A DNA stretch of 64,000 nt from Liopterus haemorrhoidalis (lineage: Eukaryota; Arthropoda; Insecta; Coleoptera; Dytiscidae): assembly GCA_963971575.1 (NCBI GenBank), contig OZ020612.1, positions 34,389,916-34,453,915 on the forward strand, written 5' to 3'. The position numbers were made by a program, and so were the translations under genes. Under the pieces are notes generated by a model. That model made no database searches. It saw only the letters and a program-made list of their open reading frames with translations, and was not told where the DNA came from. How positions within the stretch are numbered: position 1 is the stretch's first letter; each line of letters starts with the position of its first letter. Shown piece by piece: positions 56,009 through 64,000 of this stretch.

Positions 56009-56599
56009 GTTATGGCCACTGCCCAAAGTTCGGCCAGTTCCCGAATTGGCTGGCCATTTCGCACATTGGCCGAGGCGTTGGGCTAATGTCCGATGTACTG
56101 TATATATGCTACTTTGGCCGGCCAATTCACGAAGTGCCGGGATTCCCTGGCCAATATTCGATGTGCTAATGCAAGACTGTCCGGTAGTGATGCAAGACTG
56201 CACGAGAAACTGCTCACATTGGAATCCGTGGCCACAGAAGAAAAATCACTATGAACTGCCGCGTCTTCACAATCACTGACCGGCGGTCAATCTTGTTGTA
56301 ACAAGGAATGATAGAAATGGATAATTTACTATAATAAACTAATTTGACTAATTTTGATAATTTAGTATAATTAATAATCAATATAATGTGATTATGATTA
56401 TACAAACACCCAAAATCTGCTCATGACTTTTTTCTTCTGACTTTGGTCGATCGCCCCATGTCATTTAGCAAACTGGCTGGCCAAATCCTAAAATCAAAAA
56501 AAGATCGGACATTGGCCGGTCAATGTGTGCCGATATTGGCCAGTTCCCGAATTGGCCGGCCACTTCCCATTTTGGCCGATTTTGGGCTTTGGCCGTAAC
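56009..56599. mobile_element. 591-bp TIR element rich in GGCC
   Basis: The left end GTTATGGCCACTGCCCAAAG pairs with the right end GGGCTTTGGCCGTAAC. Inward, CGGCCAGTTCCCGAATTGGC occurs near both ends, with GGCCGGCC words throughout. Flanks are AT-rich (ATATAT / ATATAC). Open frames at 55975-56279 lie over the left arm and have no domain. It abuts a SatA unit on its right. Confidence 0.65.
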
Positions 56600-56604
56600 A
56601 TATA

Positions 56605-56690
56605 CATTTTTGCTGTTACGTTAATAAGTGAGAGATTTCAAATAAATCATCTTATTAAAAATTTGTTTCAACAAAAAAGAATAATTTCTT
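56605..56690 (+). repeat. SatA-related unit
   Basis: ATTTTTGCTGTTACGTTAAT then AAGTGAGAGATTTCAA matches 17606-17640 closely. About one unit. Confidence 0.55.
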
Positions 56691-56884
56691 AATTCTAAAC
56701 AAATAATGCATTATGTGTCCAACTGTCAATCCGTAATACATAAAGCTGCTTATATTGCAAGCAGTGTATAATGTGACGAGCATGCGTGCTCGTCCGTGAC
56801 TACGTGATAGCACGAGATAAGCCTAGACCTTTTGATACCAAGTTTCATACCCATATTTACAATCTGTGTGCATTCAGGAGTAAT

Positions 56885-57120
56885 ATGGTAATCAGGAGTT
56901 AGTTAGTTAAAAGTCTAGCGCTCAGCATCGACGGCTCTTTGCACCTAATACAGCCCATCTTTATAATTAGAATATTATTTATAAATTAGAATAAATAAAA
57001 CAATACATAATAGTTATTTTAAAATTGTTGTAAATTGTAATCAGATAATGGTATGCCTTCTTCATCGGCCTGAAGGTTTACAATTGACGCTCAGAATGAC
57101 TGTATTTTAAAATTAAATTT
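56885..57120 (+). repeat. AAAGGCTATTTG repeat copy 3 and block b
   Basis: GGAGTTAGTTAGTTAAAAGT, CGGCTCTTTGCACCTAA and CAGCCC (56885-56960) match 1800-1880. Positions 56995-57120 match block b of the 14.5-kb repeat. Confidence 0.55.
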
Positions 57121-57186
57121 ACTATTTTTCTAATGACAAAACTATATATTTTTAGATAAAATATTTTATTTGACTCGCATATAATG

Positions 57187-57262
57187 GCTATATTACACAC
57201 GGATGATTGCAATCATCTGCTACGGCTCTGGTAGTAAATTTCATCCTCGTGAAATATAGCCT
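57187..57262. repeat. 76-bp inverted repeat
   Basis: GGCTATATTACACACGGATG and TCATCCTCGTGAAATATAGC are inverted relatives (about 18 of 21). A short palindrome TGATTGCAATCA lies between them. Possibly a tiny MITE. Confidence 0.5.
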
Positions 57263-57607
57263 GCTTGTTTAAAGAAAACACTATTTTTGTTCCTTATTCC
57301 AAACAATTTTGCAATATACATTTATGCTTTTAAATCAATGTTTACTATATTCAATGCTGATTTCCAACTGAGTTTAATTATTTTACTGAGTTAAATTGAT
57401 TTCACACGGTCCGCCAAAATAAGACTGAAATAAATTAGGCTCACAAGTCACAAGCCGAAAAGTTTGTGCATTAATGTTGCAGTGTTTAAGTGTGAACATA
57501 AAACATTCATAACCTGACAGGAAACTGTTGAATATTTGGAATATGGTCACATCTTAAAACTTTCGAAATCTCGGAGATTGAATCATCGAAGAGCGAAGCA
57601 TATAACA

Positions 57608-57800
57608 CAAGTAACTTACGGATTTGAAACTGTCATTGATCTATCATAATTTTGTAATGATTGTAGTACGATGTAGACACTTACCTAGAAAAAAAAGAAA
57701 ATATATTAATTACATGGAAAACATGGGAAACAATTTAATTTTACAGCTTTAAATAATTGAAAAATAATTTTATAAAAACCTTGTACCAGGTAATAAACCT
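57608..57800 (+). repeat. dispersed repeat block a, second copy
   Basis: AAGTAACTTACGGATTTG, ACGATGTAGACACTTACCTA, ATATATTAATTACATG and CCTTGTACCAGGTAATAA match 14323-14513. Confidence 0.65.
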
Positions 57801-59270
57801 CTTAACAAGTTTTTTAACGTTAATAAAATATTTTTTCTCGCAGATATATTTTTTCAACAGTCCACAAATCAATATATCGATCGTACGTCCATCACCGTTA
57901 ATGAACGAACAAAATTCCCAGTTGCAGCCTAATGCCCAGCGATAATAACAATAATCAGAGCTGTTGGACCCTGGTGAAACCAGGTCCGTTGTTATAAGGC
58001 GCGCGTTCTGCGGCCAGAGCCTATGCTTGATCGCCTCTGATGGATTGACTGACGTGGCAACTGTTTCGATCACAGTAATTTACCCGTCACCTGCGATCAG
58101 ATCAGAAAGATACGGACGGATTATATATAAAGTGTACAGGTTGATTGGAAACAGGCCGACAAAATCACTCTTTTCATGTGCCAATATCACTACAAATTTA
58201 ACAGGATCTTGTCAGTTTCTCAACACTGAATTATATGACTCAGAACTTTAAATAAATTGTTATAAGAACGGTGGAATTAAAATAATTTTTCAAAATTTTT
58301 TGGGAAGGAAAATTATTAACTATATTTTTTATTATTGATAAGTTTACGGTTCTTAAATTTCTGTTTATCAATTTTCAAGTTTATTATTATTATTATTATA
58401 TTTATGGTGAATCACCTAAGCCATTAACAACTGTACATAGTATAACAATTATAGTATAATTTACAGTTCATTATGTAAAATATGTTGATACATAAACTCG
58501 ACGACAAAAAAAAAGCGCGAAAAGAGTATTCTATAGGCATTTGAAAATTTTAAACCTAACCGCTACTCACTTGTGTAAAACTCACTGCTCTAGTCTGCGT
58601 TCAGTCAGTCCAAAGGCCTGCAAGCTAATCGCAGCTTTTAACTCGAAGATTTGCGAGCAAAGCCGGGCAAGTTATAAGATTTCTGGTCACAAGACCTTGT
58701 TACCTCAATCTTCTTTAGACAGTTGATGGTGAAATTGCTAAATGTTATTATTCTGCGAGTAAAATTAAGGGCCAGACACGATCACGCAGAATAGTTAGGG
58801 TAAAGAATCGGGCGTCTCACTGATGGCACTATGTAGCGCAATTAATGTTTTTAGCTACATTCAAAAAGCTAGCGATAGTCGAATACTGCGGCCATATTCA
58901 TATAACGACGCATCTCATACAATGCCTTTGGATCATATTTTTATTTTATTGAACAAAAAAAAAAAAAGTCTTTAAACAGTTTAGAATTCCCAAAGATGGG
59001 TAACTTATGCCCAAAATTTAATTTTAACAATGATTTGTGTTAAAATACGTTTACTTGATATGCGATATCATATAATATTCGTTCAAGCGGGCATTATTAG
59101 TTGTTATAACCTGTTTAGATATGAAAAAATATTTGTTTATGCAAACTTGTTAAATAAATATTGTATTACCTCCCAATACTTACAGTTTCCTTTTAAAACA
59201 GTTAAATAATTTTTATTAGCCTTTAAATTATAGTTGTGAAATTGTCCAATTTCTTTGTTGGCCAGTGTCT
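57801..59270. other. intergenic DNA
   Basis: Frames at 57964-58251 (plus) and 57741-58073 (minus) overlap on opposite strands and have no recognised domain. A (TTA)n run at 58380-58398 could be the tail of a lost minus-strand retroelement. Confidence 0.4.
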
Positions 59271-59273
59271 GTT

Positions 59274-59535
59274 CACAATTCCTCATCTGAGGCCATGATA
59301 TTTTTTTGTTAGATCACATAAAATTTGATATTAAATATATAATGATATTCTTTCAATCTTTGCTTTTTTGTATTATTACTTGCAAATATTTTAAATAAAA
59401 TCTATTAAATAAAAAATGTACACTAATTTTTTAATAATTTTTTTTTCATACGTCTAGTTATTTTTCGTGGCTACCAACAAAACTGCCACCCTAACATGCT
59501 CTACTCAGATGACGAAATATCGTGAATAAATTATA
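59274..59535 (-). mobile_element. 'CTGAGTAGG' family, reverse copy
   Basis: CACAATTCCTCATCTG, CATAAAATTTGATATT, TTTTTCGTGGCTACCAACA, AACTGCCACCCTAACATG, CTACTCAGATGAC and ATATCGTGAATAAA are the reverse of 4137-4402. Both ends are present. Confidence 0.6.
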
Positions 59536-59550
59536 TACATATTTATAATA

Positions 59551-60324
59551 TACAGGCTGTATCAAAAAAGAGGGAACAGTTTTTTTGTCAAAAACGCGGC
59601 GTGTAAGTAAGTTGGGATAAAAATTTTGATGGCTAAAGAATCGAATGGTAGTATTGCAATTTTCCAGAACAAACCGGGAGTACAGGATATCAAGGACAAC
59701 TTTGATTTGTTAAATGGGGATGTATGTCATCCTGGGTATGCTTGGATAGAGCAAGATAAGACACAACTTTTACAGAAACATTTTTTTTTATTAAATTATA
59801 TAATTGATGAAAATAAAGTATTTTTATTTACAGGTGTTCAAAGTGCCTTCCATTTTGATTTAAACAGTTTCGCATCCTTACTTTTGAGCTATTGACTACT
59901 TTAGTCTTGACTACTTTCAAGTAAGTACGACTTGAAAGTGAAATATTTTTATTTTTATTATGCTCTGAACTATAGATAGCTCAAGAGTAAGAACGCGAAA
60001 GTGTTTAAATCAAAATGAAAGGCACTTTGAACACTTGTAAATAAAAATTCTATACTTTCAAGTAGTTATAGAGATTATAATTTTTCGTAAACCGTAAAAG
60101 ATATTAAAAAAATGTTTAAGTAAAAGTTGTTTCTCTTCAAAAGTTCTATTCAAAGATACTCAAATATGTCCTTGATATCCTGTATTTTCGGTTTGTTCCA
60201 GAACATTTTAATACTACCATTCGATTCTTTAGGTAAACTTTAGTCTAAAACTATTTTTCCCAACTTGTTTACACGTCACGTTTTCGAGAAAAATCATGTT
60301 CCTTCTTTTTTTATACAGCCTGTA
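59551..60324. mobile_element. long foldback element 'FB-TACAGG' copy iii, uninterrupted
   Basis: The ends read TACAGGCTGTATCAAAAAAG inward. TA flanks the left end, and TT the right, where the duplication has decayed. The arms pair over nearly the whole length: GTGTTCAAAGTGCCTTCCAT / AAGGCACTTTGAACACTTG and TTTACAGAAACATTTTTTTT / AAAAAAATGTTTAAGTAAAA. The 89-codon frame at 59626-59895 is a by-product of the left arm. Confidence 0.85.
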
Positions 60325-60360
60325 TTCCTATGCGCATACACACGGTACATACATATATTA

Positions 60361-61205
60361 GGTCGTCAAGGATGAAATTAGTAGAAAAAAGGCTAATTTG
60401 GTTGATAACTTACAAATATAAAGAATTATTTTATTCATCAAAGTATGCACCCATATTGTCTATACACTTTTGCCATTTAAGCGGCAGGTTGTTCAGGCCG
60501 GTGGTATAAAACCCTGCGGACGAGAGTCAATGAATTCCTGGAAGGCCAGTTTTACAGCATTGTCGGAATTAAACTGTTTTCCTATTAAAAAGTTGTCCAA
60601 ATTGCGGAAGAAGTGGTGGTTCCCTCACTGACTAGGTGTGGCGGATGATGAAGAAGTTCCAACTCCAATTCCTGTAATTTTGCCACAGTCATTTGTGCAG
60701 TATGTGGTCTAGCCTTATCATGCAATAAGATAGGAGTCGATCTATTGACCAATCTAGGCTGTTTTTCATTAAGTGTTCGCATAATTTCGTTCAGTTGGTT
60801 GCAGTATATTTCTGCTGTGATCGACGAGTCAGTTTTTTTTTTTTTATTTGGTTTTTAAGTTATCTGTACAGAATTTATCGAACTAATTTGATATTGTCTG
60901 CTGTGTAGTAACACTAGAGCCAAATACACTATTAATGTTTCGCGCAGGCTGCGATGCCGTAGTTCCACGTAAGAACTCATACTTCATAATAGTACGAATT
61001 TCTGACCGTTCCATTTTCAACAAAATTAATTTAAAAAAAAAGTTTATAATATATTTTAAAGCATACAATGATTTCTTTAAACAGATGAGAAGGGGAACTT
61101 TAAAAAAAAAAAAAAAACAGAACGGTAAAACATTAAGCCAATGTCAAATAATAAGCTGTTAAAGTTGGCAATATTATTAACTACAAATTTCATCCTTGAC
61201 GACCT
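60361..61205 (-). mobile_element. mariner element, internally deleted, both TIRs present
   Basis: The left GGTCGTCAAGGATGAAATTA and right TTTCATCCTTGACGACC are inverted copies over about 24 bp. TA precedes the left end, and TG follows the right. The 845-bp body carries a transposase remnant on the minus strand. It lies 36 bp from the end of foldback copy iii. Confidence 0.8.
60431..61014 (-). pseudogene. mariner transposase remnant
   Basis: Minus strand from Met at 61014: MERSEIRTIMKYEFLRGTTA and SQPARNINSVFG form the N-terminal helix-turn-helix. After a T/A-rich junction (about 60833-60870) the match resumes at SSITAEIYCNQLNEIMRTLN and KQPRLVNRSTPILLHDKARP, which has the second catalytic Asp (LLHD). 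It then shifts frame and ends with GFYTTGLNNLPLKWQKCIDN before a stop at 60431-60433. Roughly half the protein, including the first Asp, is deleted. The third Asp region is frameshifted. The element could only move if a full mariner were supplied elsewhere. Confidence 0.8.
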
Positions 61206-61209
61206 GATA

Positions 61210-61920
61210 CATAGTTTGGCGTTTTTTATGTTTATATTTATTTCAGTAGTTTCACTCCCATGTAAATTAGTACCAATATTTAATTTCTTTTCCATTAGTT
61301 TCAAGACACATCTGTTTATTTAGTTTTCTGACCTTGTGCTGTGAGGATCAAAACTGTGTTTGAGGTTGCATAGACCTCAGTGAGGATTTCTTTGTACTTA
61401 CTATTTTTGGCACCTGCAAATTAAATTCGGAAGTTTCAACTAAAATTTTTATTAGTATACTGCGAAGTCGAGGCTGCAACACGTGCAACCAGTATAGAAG
61501 CTCTCAGGTCCGTTATATGGGGCCCTAACAATACATTTCTAACCCCGATCTTCAAGTGATTTTCAAATTTCTGTCCCTCGCTCCTCAAAGGCCCGAGATT
61601 ATTTAAAATGTACCATACTGTATTCACTTATTAATAATGCGGATTATTATTTTAGATATGTCATGGTTTAGTTGCGTGTGTATATTTTACCTTTCCATAT
61701 CGTGTCTTTTACTACCTGGCCTGCCTCCTCGTTTATAGGTATCCCAGCTTCACCGCATGTGAGGATACTCAGATAGGTAAACGTGTGGAACATAAGTTCG
61801 GAAATTTAACGACAAACATGATGTAATATGGATATAAATCAAATGCTCGCTAAGTTTTACTAATTTTATTTGATTGATTATAACCAACCTGTTCACGAGA
61901 ACTTTGTCGCCGTATAAAAC
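61210..61920. other. intergenic DNA
   Basis: Positions 61540-61600 share a motif with the minisatellite at 12330-12560. A 63-codon minus frame at 61436-61627 is unrecognised. Confidence 0.4.
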
Positions 61921-62184
61921 ACGAAACCCATTATGAACAGCCAGCAACAGCCAGTACGGCAACGGTCATATTCTTTTGCATGTATTGTAATGGAGCGCAA
62001 CCCAGCCAGCAACAGCCAGCAACAGCCAGCACAGCAACAGCCAAAACGCCAACCCCACAGACGGAATGTTTCTCTTGGAATTAAAACGGCGTTCGAACAA
62101 CCAGACGCCAGACCGGCACGAAACGCGTGGTGTTTCGACAGGTTAATACAAGTGTTTTGAGTGTTTCGGTTATATTTTATAAAA

Positions 62185-62397
62185 ATGAGCACCGAGTAAG
62201 TCTTTATAGAATATGTGAGGGAATTCCCATTCCTTTATGATATATCAGATCCATCATATCATGATAATAGGAAGAAGGTCAACGCGTGGCAGCAAATTGC
62301 TGAGAATTTTGAGTCCTGGACAAGTAGGAATAATTATCTTCGGGTCCGACAGTTTCTCGAAAAGGCGTATATTTCTTTAACAAATAAAGAAGATTAA
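62185..62397 (+). pseudogene. MADF-domain DNA-binding protein of a Harbinger element
   Basis: It begins MSTE at 62185, has a stop at 62197-62199, then reads VFIEYVREFPFLYDISDPSY and HDNRKKVNAWQQIAENFESW. This is the start of a MADF (Myb/SANT-like in Adf-1) domain with its usual hydrophobic, Y-D and W spacing. After about residue 45 the usual C-K-x-R-W-x-x-L-R-D region is replaced by RNNYLRVRQFLEKAYI, and the frame ends at 62397. In PIF/Harbinger transposons such a protein assists the transposase in DNA binding and nuclear import (known for the superfamily). This copy has an early stop and a degraded second half. Confidence 0.65.
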
Positions 62398-62523
62398 GAA
62401 GTTCATAAAAGATACTTCTTGACATACGAAAATATAGGAAAAATATTTCTTCATCTTTTAGAAGGTCTGAAAAAAGATGATGAAATTTGCCAAATTCCCC
62501 CCTCTTTTTAAAAATCTCATGGA

Positions 62524-62620
62524 CCTAAAACCTATGTTTCCGCTGTTGTTTTTCCTGCTCTTCCTCCTCAGCATAAATTGCAGCCAATACAATTAGCTCC
62601 TCGTCCGATGAACTCTTCAT
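62524..62620 (-). pseudogene. Harbinger transposase (HARBI1-like), first ~30 codons
   Basis: The minus strand from Met at 62620 reads MKSSSDEELIVLAAIYAEEE and EQEKQQRKHRF, then a stop at about 62524. Met-x-Ser-Ser-Asp-Glu-Glu followed by an acidic, then basic stretch is a typical HARBI1-like N terminus. All DDE residues are deleted. The gene faces the MADF gene, with about 125 bp between them. Confidence 0.6.
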
Positions 62621-62765
62621 TGCAACCAACGCAGCTGTGCTAAAACTGGGATTATTTCAAACGTCTGTCTGTTCCAGTGCCGTGCTGGCTGTTGCTGGCT
62701 GTTCATAATGGGTTTTCTGCTAGGCTGGCTGCTGCCATGCTGGCTGATTATAATGGGTTTGGTGC

Positions 62766-64000
62766 TTAAGGCGACAGACAAATCGTAGCATAGGTCAGGC
62801 CTCCCTGTGATACCATCAAATTGGACGCATTCAGTTGAAATGTATGACAGACAAATGTGTCACACATCTCACAAATAGGGAGCTATTCACTTTCAAGGAG
62901 AAGTCCATAGGTCCACCAATAGTGATCTATACGAAAGCGTGTCTTGGCAGTTTTTCTCTGCAGTTGCTCCTGCAGGAGGAACCCCACGATTTAACGTCTT
63001 TCTTAGTTTGCTTTAACTTATCATTTTGTATATTATTCTATTCGTGTTGCCATTTACCTAACACCAGTTGTTTCAGATAACTTTTTGCGTCAATTGAAAA
63101 TATTGGTAAGAAGCTCATATCAATCATAGGTCTGTGGGAAGCAGCTACATCAGCTGCTTCACACAAAGTATCTGAAAAGGTCGGATACTTAACAGAGTAA
63201 GATAGACCATCCAGAAAACCATTGATAAGATTGATCCTGGTAGCATTATAAATGACTACAATAAATTACAAATTTCTGTACAACTGCATAAAAAATTAAA
63301 TAATAATGCAGTCACTTAATAATAAAGAATTAAATAAAACATGTTTTAATGATGTAATTCTAGGTATTTTTGAGGTGTTGGTAAAATTGCGCTTGTTATT
63401 AGTGACTGAATCATTAGCTGAAAGTCAGCTAATTATGCTGAGCGCGCTGGCGCTGTGTCCTTGCAGGTAAATATTTAATAAACGTCACAGTTTTCACACG
63501 CCTCTCATTACTATCATTAAATAATTAATCAAGTAGACTGGTTCAGCTGCACCATTTGATGACCTGCGTTTAACATTTCAGTTTTATATTTTAATGAATT
63601 TGTGTCATTTTTATGCCTAGTCACACTGAGTTATAAAAACACTAATTTGTTAGCTTTCACACTTAAATGATAATAAAATAAAGATTTTAACAAATCTAAT
63701 TGATGTTAGTTGAGCGGTGCTTTGTAATTCAGTAAATATTATGACATGACCAGCAAATATCTGTTTAGTGAAATAAATTTAATATAAAGAGTATCTATTA
63801 TTTATACCAATCTAATAATAATGACAATAATAACTTCCCAACGCCAATGTGGTGTATAAGAGCTAGTGCGGACGCCCGGCTTTTTGACAGTACGGTCTTT
63901 TTAGTAGTGATATATATATATGAGTGCGGACGACCAGCTGAATAACCGCAAATACTGAAAAAATATACTCAGATACAGTTGTCAATAACAGTAACAGTTT
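62766..64000. other. intergenic DNA to the window end
   Basis: An 81-codon frame at 62835-63080 is unrecognised. GTGCGGACGCCCGGCT (63866-63881) and GTGCGGACGACCAGCT (63924-63939) form a direct repeat 58 bp apart, flanking a short (TA)n run. No gene. Confidence 0.4.

Larger units (their letters stand above)
61924..62715. mobile_element. PIF/Harbinger deletion derivative
   Basis: The 37-bp ends are inverted copies with 36 matches (left starts AAACCCATTATGAACAGCCA). CAGCAACAGC words recur inside the left end to about 62045. A second, weaker copy of the terminal sequence follows the right end (62717-62764), so the outer limit may be 62764. Inside are a MADF gene remnant on the plus strand and the start of a HARBI1-like transposase on the minus strand, the two-gene arrangement of PIF/Harbinger. 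Confidence 0.7.

Overview
The window looks like nuclear DNA of an arthropod, most likely an insect. It is strongly AT-rich and carries no bacterial-style gene packing. What can be identified are broken insect-type transposable elements: an RTE-type LINE, I-like and Jockey/CR1-like reverse transcriptases, Tc1, mariner, PIF/Harbinger, piggyBac-like, pogo-like and hAT-like remnants, foldback MITEs, satellites and very long microsatellites. I found no convincing exon of a host gene, no rRNA and no intact tRNA. The species cannot be named from the sequence.

Layout. 1-5.4 kb: AT-rich DNA with a foldback element (3380-3882) and a TIR element (4137-4402). 5.4-10.5 kb: two abutting MITEs, then a 3.87-kb interval with 26/28 matching terminal inverted repeats (6600-10469) that holds a degenerate RTE LINE (7047-9960) and a TA microsatellite. 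12.3-14.7 kb: a degenerate minisatellite and an I-like reverse transcriptase fragment. 14.8-20.3 kb: a short-motif array, two small MITEs and a degenerate ~105-140 bp satellite. 21.5-25.6 kb: a foldback element interrupted by a second repeat, a further 0.77-kb foldback and two LINE 3' ends. 26.4-33.3 kb: copies of a GTCT-containing repeat, a reversed satellite array, a minisatellite, three minus-strand LINE tails and a Tc1 transposase pseudogene with an intron-like insert. 33.3-40.3 kb: a second foldback copy, a piggyBac-like element holding a plant-mariner/Stowaway-like element, a pogo-like element, a deleted mariner and a hAT MITE. 41.1-50 kb: a Jockey/CR1-like RT, a repeat with an expanded GTCT microsatellite, a repeat carrying a tRNA-like Pol III module, and MITEs. 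50.3-51.0 kb: a 601-bp pure CA tract followed by TA tracts. 52-57.8 kb: a CpG-rich block, a PIF/Harbinger MITE, an inverted copy of the tRNA-like repeat and a GGCC-rich TIR element. 59.2-62.8 kb: a third foldback copy, a deleted mariner, and a PIF/Harbinger derivative retaining both a MADF gene and the start of its transposase.

Nothing here forms an operon or pathway. The organising principle is insertion of elements into elements (nesting), 5' truncation of LINEs, internal deletion of DNA transposons, and amplification of simple repeats inside them. The most interesting points are the frame-restoring intron-like insert in the Tc1 transposase, the plant-mariner/Stowaway-like element nested in a TTAA-flanked element, the ~0.67-kb repeat family with a tRNA-like module at one end, and several perfect palindromes with 1-2 nt centres.
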